A stretch of 64,000 bases of DNA from Xestospongia muta (Eukaryota > Porifera > Demospongiae > Haplosclerida > Petrosiidae). Numbering within the stretch: position 1 is the first letter of the stretch; every line of letters starts with the position of its first letter. The stretch covers positions 2,790,001-2,854,000 of the forward strand of contig OY848930.1 of the NCBI GenBank assembly GCA_963693285.1, written 5' to 3'. The notes under the pieces were generated by a model. That model did no database searches. It was given only the letters and a program-made list of their open reading frames with translations, and was not told where the DNA came from. This document shows, piece by piece, positions 50,336 through 62,600 of the stretch. The position numbers and the translations under genes are program-made.

Positions 50336-53300
50336 ATGAGTGAACCAGAGTACGAGATTGATGTAACCATAGAAGCAGTCACTGGTACCGTCTATGACTT
50401 GTGTGTTAGTCCTTTTGAGACTATACTGGGCATCAAAACAAAAATACAGCGACTGGAAGGTCTCTCATAAATACAGTATAATGTTTTATAACTGATACCA
50501 CGTTTGCCTTCCCGTGACTGATTCATCAAGCAAATCAATAGAATAATAGTTACATCACAGACCAAATCTTTTGGCTATTGTCACAAATGATCTCATTGAC
50601 TACCATTGTGCTTATATATATTTTAGTTTTAATGATTTCACTGCTATTATGTGACCAAAATGGAATAGGGAAATTATATAAGATTGGGAAGGTGAGTGTT
50701 GTGCATGCAAAGCATTTTGAATCATGAAGTCAACTGTTATTCATGAAGGATCACCTGAGAAGCAAATATTGCAATTATGTGATTACTGTTGTGGACTTAA
50801 CATTATGTCAATAGCTTTATTCCATATCACTTCCGTACTTTGTTGAGGAGGTGAAACAACAGGACCACAATTACCGAGAGGAAGGCAATATTATGCATGT
50901 GGCTACCTTAAATGCTGGATCCATGATTATTGATTCATTTTGTAAATGCAATGACAAATCTTAATTTGTTTGACAATAGGCATTCCAGTCTATCAGCAAC
51001 ATTTAGTATATGGTCATACTGAACTTATTGATGACTACAGCCTAGAAGAATATGGGTTAGTGAAACCTCTCATACATTGCTTTAATATTATACAGAACTC
51101 TGAATGTCACATTAAACATAGTAGTGTTAATACATGACACACATGTGGCTATTACAGTGCCCAGTACAGTGTCTTAGCTAGGGATAGCCTAACAACTGCT
51201 TATTACAATCATAGCAATGAATGTACATATAAATAGTAACTAGTTCTTAATAATGTTGTTTCAACTGAATTATGTGTTCATAAAGGATCAGATCTGGTTG
51301 TCAATTGAAGTTAGTTATTGCTATGAGAGGAGGTCCTATTCATGCTCATCGAAGTAAGAACCATTGTGATATTTATATGTACTTAAATCCTAATTAGTTC
51401 ATTTTGAAGACTCTTCTCTGTGGGAATTGGCTGAATATTTAGAGACCCAGTATGATAGCATTTAAAAATATAAAAAATATAGCAATATCCTTTTTTCTAC
51501 AGATCACCTGATCAACCAGACCAGTTTACAGTGATGTTCCTGAGGTTAGTTTATTTAGTAACAATCAAACCATAACTGTTATGTACACTAAGCTTACACA
51601 TGTACGAACACACTTATTCCTTATTCTATGCAGAAGTTTGTAAGTATGCTCATTACACTCACTCAAAATAGACATTAATTTAGTCCACCAGAAAATATAA
51701 ATAAATAATGTGTATTATTATATTCTATCAACCCATTGGTATTGTAACCATCAACTGATCTGTATGTTGATGAGTATGGTACCTTCTAATAACATATCAT
51801 TATATTCTTGCTAATACTTCAATTTCTTTTTAGTGATGATAATATGGATGCTGATGGAAGATCACAAATTCAAAGGTATATTTGCTGAGATGATAAGTAC
51901 ATACACATAATAGTTTGTTCCATGATTATGTGAATTGTTTAAAATTTGTACTCCACACTAAATAGCTAAATTACCACACCCAATAGGTAGTATGTGATGT
52001 TGATCTATAAGACTAGTTTGATAGTGCTGAACTATATGTTCATTTTACACTAAAATATGCCTCTTCTAATTCATTTCTTCTTTGCTGAAATTATAATAGT
52101 CCTGTTGGAGCAGTATCAGAATCACATTTGAGTGGAAGTCAAGCTTCTCTTGTAACAACCACACAACCTAAGGTAATGTACAGAATAGTAAGTATTGATC
52201 TGTTTTTTTCTATTCAGCTCAATTATTGCTAATGCATATAAATTTCATCCTAGGTCATGTCCTCTCTTCAGAATACAACGACCCATGATAAAATGAGAGA
52301 AATTCAAACTCAGTTAAGGAAATTACGGTTGAATAGACAAGAGGTACATGTATCACGTTATTGTACATGCAAAAATGATTACAATTTTTGCAGCATACTG
52401 TCCTACCAACATATGTACAAAGACCCAAAATGAGTTCAGAGCATTCTTCTAAATTGTGAGTAATTCATGTCAACATCAAACAAGTTGCTGTTATGGAAGG
52501 CAAACTTTCATTAGTTACATTGTACATTTTGTAACATGTGATCATAGTAATATTATTACCAGAAATTAATGTTCTTCTAGTAACATTCACTCTGGTCACT
52601 TTCCAAATCCAACCACACCTCCTAAACCCTTAACCCATACTTGTACAGCATCTTCACATCATTGTACATGTTCATGTACTCAACACTGTCACAAATGTTA
52701 TGCAGCATGTATTAAGACTCAACGTCGTCTAGTTTTTACTCCTCAGAATAATGATATAAGAAATGGTTGTGATGAGAAAGATGTCACAAAAACATCCTCT
52801 AAAGACACAAAGGTAACACAGTTATAGTACAAATTTAGTATATTCGAAAGTTCATGAGTATTGTTGATTCGTATTATAAAAGCTCCTAACATGCTTTTGT
52901 ATTCAGATGTGTGAAAGACAACCCTCATCACAACTCCGCCAACGAAAGAAACAAAGGATAAACAGTAACAACTTTTCTTTAGAAGAAGGTATTACATGTC
53001 CTGAAAGTATCAGAGATATTACTATCATTATGATTTGTTCTGTAGGCTGTTCACATAGCTCTCTTCGGTTATCCTCTGTAACAAGGCAAAAACCACTATA
53101 CCAATTTACTTCAACAAGTAGAAGCCGCTTTTTACCACCAATTAGTGATAAAATTAGTTCTGGAAGATTGAAACAATCATTGTCAGCAAATAGAGGTATA
53201 TTTTAATTTAATTTTACATGTTTGTCTGTATACATGTGATGTATCTATTTGCAAACTGTATTTTATTCCTATAATTGCTGCCTCATCAGCAATATCTGAT

Positions 53301-54111
53301 TCTTTCTTATAAACTCAAATAGCTAGAATATTAATTATATTACTTGTTTTACAGATGATACTTCAATTCAATCTTTACCACCTCTTGTCAATAAGGTATA
53401 AAGAAACTTATACTTTTATACAACTGTTAATGTCAAAGCCATTATCTCAGGTCAAAGGCAAATGCATGAAGTGTAATAAGAGAACAAGATTAGCCACCTC
53501 TTTCACATGCAGGTAAAAAATGTATAATACACTGTGACATAATAATTGACTGCTAAGTTCATATCATGTGGTTTGGTTGACAAGTAGTCTTATCCAGAAG
53601 AGAAGCAGATAATCAATATTTCAGTATTTAATTAAGCTTGTAGTGAATGCAAAACTTGTGCACCATATCAGACTATGTGTTATGACAAGAACTTTAGTTG
53701 GTATATTTGTTTTGACTTAATATGCCTAATCCTTGCGCTATTGTATCAACTTTACTGTTTAAGTGGTCTTGAAGTTTTCTTAGTAATAAAAACAACTGGT
53801 GTGTAAAGTTTTATGTACCAATTATCTGTCTCATGTTGTGTATAATTATTGAAAATGAAAAGTGGAGCTTAAACATATTTGTTATTGATAAAGTCACTTT
53901 GCATTTTGTCAAGCCATTCATTCTTATGATATTCTATAATCTCATTCTCAAACTTGTATTATTAATTTCGTTTAGGTGTGGTGGTGTCTTTTGTTCAACT
54001 CATCGTTATGCTGAAACTCATTCCTGCACTTTCAATTATAAAGCAGAAGGAAGAAAATGTATTGCTAGAAGCAATCCTCTTGTTACTGCAACAAAGTTGC
54101 CAAAAATTTAA
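50336..54111 (+). CDS. ZFAND4: ZFAND4-like protein: N-terminal ubiquitin-like domain, C-terminal AN1 zinc finger
   Basis: Coding exons: 50336-50459, 50980-51055, 51286-51353, 51398-51449, 51503-51544, 51634-51639 (6-nt, tentative), 51834-51875, 52100-52172, 52254-52343, 52394-52455, 52581-52812, 52907-53195, 53355-53395, 53451-53512, 53976-54111; 1395 nt, 464 residues, phases consistent. The ubiquitin-like fold spans about residues 5-80 (GIPVYQQHLVYGHTELIDDY), followed by the family signature LKLVIAMRGGPI and DSSLWELAEYLET. The middle holds a Cys/His-rich stretch (HHCTCSCTQHCHKCYAAC). The AN1 finger is complete (CMKCNKRT...FTCRCGGVFCSTHRYAETHSC), and the end NPLVTATKLPKI matches vertebrate ZFAND4. 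Probably a ubiquitin-pathway adaptor; molecular role poorly known. Confidence 0.88.
51634..51639 (+). other. Candidate 6-nt microexon of ZFAND4
   Basis: AAGTTT flanked by TTCTATGCAG and GTAAGTATG, both strong splice sites. Inclusion adds two residues (FLRSFDDN instead of FLSDDN) without changing the frame. The longer form fits the spacing of the vertebrate FFRVVDRGDG-type segment better. Could equally be skipped. Confidence 0.5.
52988..53044 (+). other. Possible 57-nt in-frame intron or retained segment in ZFAND4
   Basis: GTATTACATG...TTCTGTAG within exon 52907-53195 has splice-like ends, is a multiple of three and has no stop. It is as short as accepted introns nearby. I kept it as coding in the main model, but it may be spliced out. 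Confidence 0.4.
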
Positions 54112-54998
54112 TTGATGTGTAATAATTTATTTTATTTCACTTTTGCATTGAATTTCAGTAAAACATTGTTTCTATTTGTACTACTAGTCTGCTACACTGA
54201 CCTTCTGAAATGTTCGAGTAGCTTAAGTGTTCCCTGTAATTTGTGACAATTTGTAATGATTGTCTTGTCCCTGTTCTGTATATAATTATTGTACTATGGT
54301 GGGATGTCATAATAATTGGCAATTATTATATGAGTACGACTCGAATGGAATTTTGTTATAGAAACAGAATATTAGGATTGTTGAAGAAATGACTCAGATT
54401 TGTTGTTGTTGATTAAATCTGTCTGGTACTTATTACTTCCAGTTCCATACACATGAAAGAGGTCTGTGAACATAAGGAACTAGACCAATGTTAGTGGATT
54501 ACACAATGTAGTTACACATAGTTACACAATCCATACTAGTACGCATTCATGTGTACTAGTATGGATTGTGTAATTAACTACATTATGCAATCTATAGTAC
54601 TAATGTAATTGTTAGTGCTATAGTGCTACAATTGTTTTCAGAATAACACTCTTTGTGATGGGATTATAAAAGTATGGAATTCAATGCCACCAATAGATCA
54701 TTGTGCTCTTTGAAAAGGATGTTCAAGTACTCTATTGGAATTACTTCATCGACAACTATGATTATTACCTGGTTTAGAAATTGCCATTCCACTGTCTCCC
54801 TCATTACTTAGGCAAATCCACTCATTGCAATTGGCCATGAATACTCAACTGTGTCATAAATGTTACATTATTCATTGTATTAACTATTCCAAAGCAAAAA
54901 AAATATGGGAAATACTCTACATCCAATATACAAGCATCAAAAACATGGAAATGAAACTATTGAGTACAAGACTTGCAAACTATAAAAATAATAATTTT
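54112..54998. other. Intergenic between convergent ZFAND4 and the LACTBL1-like gene
   Basis: Contains the 3' UTRs (AT-rich) and the hairpin listed separately; no other gene recognised. The frame 54825-55022 has no motif and overlaps the neighbour's last exon. Confidence 0.55.
54522..54573. repeat. Hairpin with perfect 21-bp arms
   Basis: TTACACAATCCATACTAGTAC (54522-54542) and its exact reverse complement (54553-54573), 10-base loop. Further imperfect pairing extends outward (TGTAGTT / AACTACA). Could be a foldback element or a structured 3' end between the convergent genes. Confidence 0.85.
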
Positions 54999-57561
54999 CT
55001 AGTCAGTTCGTCTCCAGTCTAGACTTGGCAATAATCCAGGTATTGTAAAGCCAGGTGATTTGCCAGAACTATCTGCAGGTTCAAAGTAAAGCCATTCTCC
55101 TAAAGTAGCATGAAGTTCATTGATGATACATGGTAGAAGACTCTCAGGATAGAAAATCTAATTGGTGTCAAATTATGTAATGTACATACTATTATAACAA
55201 ACCTGGAACATATTCACTTGTCCATACACAAGATAAACTGTTTGCTGTCCATTGACAGAAAGATAAAGTGTTGAACTCTTAGCAAAGATATGTGCTGTTA
55301 AACCTCCTGCTGCACTGAAATCACCCATATACACTTCGGGATTAGGAGGGAATGGGATATTTGGTTGATTTCTAGTGAGATAGGACACTAAAGGTGGCAA
55401 AATGATATCATAGGCTTTAGATGCAAATGTAAATTCATCAAAAGAACCAGAAAATAATGCATTGACTCCTAAAAGGTATAAAGTGAACCAAATAATTATT
55501 ACAATAATGTTACCTAGATGTAACTCAGGCACAAAACTAAAGAGGGCTGAATAACCATTAACATTGCCTCCTTTAGTACGTATAGTGTAGTTTCCTTTAT
55601 ACATAATTTCCCATGGAGTTCCAAAACCAGTCTGACGATCAGGATTAACATAGTCTACACGTAATATTGTGTAAAATAGGTTATGTAGAACAAATCTTAC
55701 ATGGAAGAGACATTTCTCTTCTGGTATCACTTCGCAAAATATTATCAAATTCTGGATTGGGCTGACTATTGCTTAATAAGTGAGCATCGTAAAAAAACTG
55801 AGAGAGCTGCAAAAAATTCCCAAAATTCCCAAAATGATATAATACTATTTCTAATACCTTGTTAAGGTCATTAATGGTTGAAAACATTTGTCCAGCTGGA
55901 GCAATCCAACCTAAATCTGACAATGGAGCAACATTACCTTCTGGGTCATAACCAACAGCCATATGACCTTTAACTCTGTCAATTAGAGATGATATTCAAA
56001 GTGTAGTTACATCGTGAGAAATTACCCATCAGTGATGTCAAATCCAGTATTAGCTAATTGAAGTGTTTCCAGTATGTTCTGTTGAACGTACTTCTCAAAA
56101 GTTATATGTGGATTATAATAAGCTATTAGTAAGCGACCCAATAAAGCATAGGCTAAATTACTAAAATATGACAGATACCTAAAATTATAAAATTGTATTT
56201 TGTTATACCTGTAAGATGGTATTGTCCATGGAGGATGGATTAGAGACTGAAAACTGAGATTTGATAAAACTTGTTCATTAGTTAGGGGACAAATATTTAA
56301 CCCTTGAGTTTGATTGCCACAGGGAGCTTCTCTTGGAAGACCAGAGAGCTGAGAAGCCATTTGCCTTAATGTGATGTCAGCACTACAAACAGTTAGTTTA
56401 TTGGTAAATAAATATAATAATTTAACGCTCTTACTTAGAGAAAGGGTTATTAATTTTGAAACTAGGAGCATACTTGGATAAAGGATCATCTAGGGATTGA
56501 ATTTTTCCACTCATATACAATTGATAGAGCATAATGACCTGACTCATAAAGTAAAAAGATATAATTAAGGATTTCAGTCTTTACTTACAGGAAATGTTTT
56601 TGAAATACTTCCTATTCTGAAGATTGTGTCAGCATCAGGTGGAACAGTGGGATTATCCTTACTCTTTACACCATAACCTTTTGTCCATAGAGTTTTTCCT
56701 TTGAAAGTGACACTAACTACAATTCCTGGCTATAGCATAGAACACAAATATGCTAAAAACATTGTGAGAAATACATGCATAATGTAAAAGTGGCAATCCC
56801 AAAAGATAGTGACGAGAAGTAACTTCTAAATATGTAACAAGTCAAGTAGGTCCTTTAATAGGATTATAACACAGACAACATCACTGTATAGCACTAAATG
56901 TTTGAGGGACGGACACTATTTTTGCAAATTTCCTTTCATGATGCATATTATGCACCTACAAATTTAAGCACTATACGATATAGTGAAGTGAAAAACACTT
57001 TCCGGTCTGTATACATATTATGTACATATTAATCTTATTCTGTTAATACTTACAACAGTATTTTTGTCAACAGAATTACTTGCCAATGTATCCAGTTGAG
57101 ACAATGCTGACTTAATCTCATCAGGGACATCTGATGGAAGATCAACAGGTACAGGTTGTTCGGGACAAGTTCCTGACAAATTTTGGCTTTGCTTATAAAA
57201 TGATGATTGCCTGAAGAAGTTTGCGACAGGATCCTGCATAAAAGATTATATATATATCTGGTTATATCAGTGTCTTGAGGTTCAACTGCTAAAAATCCAT
57301 ACTATGCTACATACATAGTTAAAATTTACTTAGAGTCAAAAACTGCAGCAAACAAACAACACATGCCCACGCTTATAGTTTTAAGATATAATAAGGCTTA
57401 ACGTTTAGTGTTAACTAATTTCACTTCAACATTATTTTCGGGTATCAACACTCATCATCCATCATATATCCACTCACAGCATGCTTGAAAGAAGTAGACA
57501 GAAGTTGGCAAGTGCTACAAATTAGCACGGATAGGAGATAAACAGAATGCAGCGTATTCAT
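54999..57561 (-). CDS. Secreted beta-lactamase-like serine hydrolase (LACTBL1-like)
   Basis: Class C beta-lactamase/PBP fold protein with a predicted signal peptide (MNTLHSVYLLSVLICSTC). Minus-strand coding exons: 57561-57478, 57233-57054, 56729-56589, 56538-56435, 56382-56209, 56178-56026, 55975-55858, 55806-55701, 55654-55514, 55468-55203, 55157-54999; 1626 nt, 541 residues, phases consistent. The nucleophile motif SISK (S129-K132) sits in FRIGSISKTFP. The second motif, usually Y-x-N, reads F-S-N (F233-N235) in YFSNLAYALLG. The third is TKGG (about 380-383) in RTKGGNVNGYSALF. GFGTPWEIM and the C-terminal beta domain agree with the family. Two introns in this model (30 and 54 nt) are in frame and could instead be retained. 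Substrate unknown; the lost Tyr leaves activity uncertain. Confidence 0.82.
56179..56208 (-). other. 30-nt putative intron in the LACTBL1-like gene
   Basis: Reads GTATAACAAA...AATTTTAG with splice-like ends between PSYR and YLSYFSN. It is in frame, so if retained it adds ten residues (YNKIQFYNFR-like) just before the active-site motif. At 30 nt it would be among the shortest animal introns. Confidence 0.45.
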
Positions 57562-59640
57562 CCTCTCAATTTGCTTGCTAATATCAATGTGCTCAGTCTA
57601 CCTAGGGCAGGTAACTATGTAGGCGTGTACGAGCAGGGTAAGTCCGTTTCTAATAATTAGTAAACTCAACTAAATTTACTAGAATGACGTCACTAAACCT
57701 CCGGGTCACAGAGTCGCTTTACCTTTACTCAGCTGAGTTTTGGTGACTGACCTTCTCGGCCCTTCTGTCCACTTTGTACTGGCTGCTTATCTAAGAAGCA
57801 ACAAGTTATCTGTGTTTAACTTCAATTTCATTAAAGTGAGTATTTGGATAAAGACTTCGCGCAGGCTGGTTTAGTTGATCGTCAGAAGTTTAGATCGTAG
57901 GTCTAATGTTGGGAGGTATAGTATCCAAGTCGCTATATGCAATGTAAAAATACACTATAGGCATTAACTTATTGTCCGTATTATAATAGTTCTAACAATT
58001 GATGTTACGTTTAGTAAACGACTGAGCAATAACATGCGTTATGTATTTGTGAATAATTTATTTGGTGGTGGTGAGTGATTGTTACTACAAATTTAACCTG
58101 CTGGGAACTGGGACATTGCAAAAATGATACAAGGTTATGGTCAAAAATATACCAATCTTGACGAAACGTATGGTCCCCATTGCCTTTAATTTAGCCAAGA
58201 TATTTGAGTATGATACTCTAATAGCTACAATCAGATTACCACAAGTTATTAATTATTTCGTTTACTAGATTTTGAAGCCTTTGGATTTAACATGTATTAA
58301 TTTAAGCAATTTTCGAGTCATACTAATTTAACTTAATTAAGTGTGTACAATTTTAGCAATTGATACACATCACATGCTAAATTTACTAAAATTAGTATAT
58401 ATAATTAATAAAAGTCTTAATTAAGGTATGTTCATGTCGTTAGGTTTGCTATAGAGCTATATAGTGAAATCTTTGTGTCATTTCCACTCTTGAACAAATC
58501 TTCTCTTTCTAAATTTGCCTTAAATGTTTCTAGCTTTTCTGTTTGATGTTAGGTTTGGTTAACGCTATCATAGATATTAAAGTGTTTAATACTCTACTGT
58601 CCATAACCTTGCTAAGTCAAAATTGTGTGTAGTTGCAATTAGATACAAGATACTGGCCAGCATCAAGTATTAGTGCATACATTTGGAATATTTTTAAAAG
58701 CAAGTACTTTCTAACAAACATGTAGCTCATCTTGTGTTCTAGTTGTGTCTAAGGTTGGTTATTTTTAAAATTAGATTCATTTGGTATTATTATACTGACT
58801 TTGCTGACTTGTTGTGCTCTATAGGATAAATGTAGGATACAGTTGTATTTTTGTCAGTCATCATTATAATTCATTAGACAGTACAATGGCATGCATGATG
58901 AGCATGTGCTGCAACCTAAGCATTTTTTGGGAAGGTGTGGTTGCCAGATGTGTTATTAAATTCATAAGGATGTTATGACCATCTTCAGCACATAGTAATC
59001 TAGAAACTTAGCTAATAATTTTGAATGTGTGTTATTGCTATGATTAATAGTGGAATATTTCAGCTTGCTATATCTGGGTTTACTTCTATAATTATGTATG
59101 AATCAGTATGTCTCTCCACTGATGACATCAGCTGATTATTAGTGGTTTGTTCTGTTGTCAAGGAAAGTCATATGCATTCCTTTAATCTTAGTCTTGTGAC
59201 AGTCTACAACTTGCTTACTCACAAGGTGGATAGTAGACAGTTGACTATAATAACAAGTAGATTCATGTTCTACTGTGTTAAGATTATGTCAACTCATCAT
59301 ATTGCAGTCACATGAGTTCACAGTCAGCATTAGTCTATATATATTTTACAATGCATTATTATGATAACCTTTTCTTGTGCCTTTAACTCCTACTTTGCTG
59401 AATAGCAAAAGTTGTTCTAGTGAATAGATGTCGAATACTGACATCATTAAAAGTGTTCGCAATGCAAAGTTGTATTATGGATTTGACCATAATGTACGGA
59501 TTTGTGAAACACTTAATAGAGTAACTAAGTGGTGGTTGGGAGGGGGAACAACCTAAACAATGTGGCTACAGTCATCCTGATTGCTTATGACTATTTTAAA
59601 TATATCTCTGTCTAGTTTGGAGACTCAACCAGAGATTGTC
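57562..59640 (+). promoter_or_regulatory. Divergent promoter, 5' UTR exon and first intron of the downstream gene
   Basis: Between the LACTBL1-like start and the next gene. A probable non-coding first exon ends at 57835 (TTAAA|GTGAGT), with the matching acceptor TCTCTGTCTAG at 59611. The shared promoter would be about 57562-57780, which includes TGACGTCA (57684), a perfect CRE. The 1.8-kb intron has no other recognisable feature. Confidence 0.5.
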
Positions 59641-62600
59641 ATGTCTGGTGAGACCACCCAGCAGGAGCTGGTGTGGATGTCTCCTGAGGAATATGAGAGT
59701 TCTGTTGGAAGTCAAGAAAATGTTCAGCTTGAAGATGTAGATCATGCTGAGTTACCTGGAGCAGACCTACCAGCTATCCTGATTGAAAATGGTACATTCT
59801 ATTTGTTTATGTCACAGTACTGATAATAATATTGATCATTTAATGTCTAACATTATAATCTCTGTTATTAGGTATTCAATTGAAACAGAAAGGGGAAGCT
59901 CTGCCGTTTACTTTTTTCACCTACTGTCCTGGTCCTATGATTGATAACCCCATTAGAGTGGACTGGAAAATCCTCTCTCAAGAAGCTATAGTTGGCCACC
60001 ACATTCGCTGCTATCAACTTGAACCTCGACAGAACTTACCTTTGATAATTAATCAGTGTAATATTGAGTACACACGAGCTTTGATTCTTATTACACCTGA
60101 TGAATCCTATCTTCTCTCTCGTGACTTTCAGTGGGAGGGAATGATTGCACCCCCATTTCCAGTTTGTGTCATAAATCAAGAACAAGGCCAGAAGTTATTG
60201 GAAATTATTCGTCATAATGAAGTTGGAGATGTGATGGCTCGTGTAATTAGCTCTAGTGTCACTCAAGAGGAAGCTATGAGAGGAAAATCACCTTCACCCG
60301 AAGAGTTATCACTAACTTTAGAACAGGCAAAGGGTATGACACATAATTTAAACTTACGTGGTGATGTTTTTAGATTAACTATGAACTCATAGTACTTTAT
60401 ATGGTTGTGTTTCTGCATCTTTAATTTTCAATTTGTCAACTATTAAACTACATACTATACTTGTTTCACATATAGCACTTAATCTTATCTTATGTTTAGG
60501 TAAACAAAGACGAGTTCCTCGATTGTTACATCGTCCCAAATTTGATCTCAAAAAGAAATTAAAAGAAATTATGACCTCACCAACAACTGGTCCTTTTTGT
60601 GTCTCAGAAGATCGGGACCTTTTCCAGAAAGTCATGGAGGAGTTTTATAATTATGAATGTGCTGTAAGTTGAGGGATTAAAGTGCTTGCTGGCTTTAATA
60701 GTGTGTCTGTGTGTGTTTTGCCTGGCAAAGAAGTTTGTGTTGTACTGATTCTAAATGTTTGGTTTTGCTAAGTTCAAGCTTTGCAGACAGATGGGAAGCC
60801 TTGTATCACTTTGAAGGGTAAAGAAAGCTTATGTTATCAAAAGAATATTATAAGCATGAACCTAGTTTTTGATCAGAGTGCTGTGGCACATTAGCAGTAT
60901 ATAAATGTACAAAGTAGATTAGCAGTCATAATTTTATTGTGCCATCAACATGATTTCTACCATTATCCTATTTATTAGTAAGCAAAATGATAAAAAGCAA
61001 CAGTTATGTGACAACAAACATCTGCTCTTGTATATCCATAAAGTTTAGAAAATCAACAAAGAAAGAATATCACAGTAAATTAAATTGAATGAAATTGTCA
61101 AAAAAGACTCAAGCAAAAATCTTACATTGATTTGGCCTATTTTAAAGTATTTTACTAATAACAATTAAAGTATTCATTGCAGAAAGACTTGGTGTTTGTA
61201 GTTAGCTTTGAAACTGTATAGACTTTTGGAGGGTTTAGTCTACATAAAAGAGAAGAGAGGGGGAGCTTTTGGTTTGATACTTGTTTGATGGTTTACATTG
61301 CTATACCAACTGTACTTCTATTATTGTATGTCTTTTTACTCTGTAGGCTAAAACCAAACCACACAGCTCTTCAGATAATAGTCGAGTGTTTCAGAAATTG
61401 ATAAAGTTTATTGATCAAGATGGTGTGTTCAATAAAGATGCTCCTTTCTATGTCCTCTTAGCATACAGAGTTTTCAGGTAATTGCATCTGTATGTATAAT
61501 TATAATATATTATATTGCTAGATATCAACAAATTTATCTCTGTGAAGAACATAACCAATTTATTCACAAATGTATTGCAAAATTTGAAGAGATGATTGCA
61601 AGCAAAATTATTGTACCAGTTATGAAATTCATTGACAAGTAACTATATTTACTGTGAGACAATGTCAATAACTTTCTCTTCTAGTGGTGACTTTCTAATC
61701 CATTATAATGAGGACTCTGCTGATACTAGTGTTTTCCATTTATTGGATAGAGCTTGTATTGCTCTCATGAAAGAATCTGTGAAAATGAAGTCACGAGTAC
61801 ACCAAGGAGCACCTCCTCATCAATCGCTATTTTGCAAGATGATGTGGTGTAAGTAGATAAGTGGTATACTATATTCCAGGCAATTCTTTAATTATTTTGA
61901 GCAATGTGTGTATGTATACATGTAAATCCAATTACTATTGTTTAATATATTGTAGTATGTGACTCTGTAGCCAACAAATAAAGTTATACTACATGCTTAA
62001 ACTTCTTACATGCATGCCAACCCTGAAAACATTTTTTATCTGCCATAAGCTTTATAATATTGGTCATAAATGATTGTGCTTTGATGCTTGAGTATGCTTC
62101 GATGCTTAAGTGCACCTTTTGCATTCTATATTTGATCTATAGTTGTTTGAGTGTCTGCTGCTATTAATAATCCTTCATCATTAACAGTAATAGGAAAACT
62201 TTTCTACGCTTATAGTCTTTTTTGGATGTCAAGTGATGTGCTTCACCTTATCTATGATATACTATGTATTCCTCCAACTCTGATTTCAACTTTGTGATTA
62301 CAATAACAACAACTGGTTGTTGTTACTAAGAAGCTAACAGGAAAAGGTTTTGATCTGGTATATAGCACATTTATATTTTATAAAAACATATGTTGGCTTC
62401 CTTCCATACCAACTGTCTACTTCATGTTGTTTCCTTATAGTAACTGTGGGTCTAAAGTTCAAATCTGTTTGTGGTGCTCAAGATGGTACCAAGACCTGGT
62501 ATGATCATCTGACAAAGGTAAGATAACATTGACAACTCCTACTGTGAACACTGTATTGTTATAGGAACCAGGAAATCATCATTTAGATAATCAATCTGTT

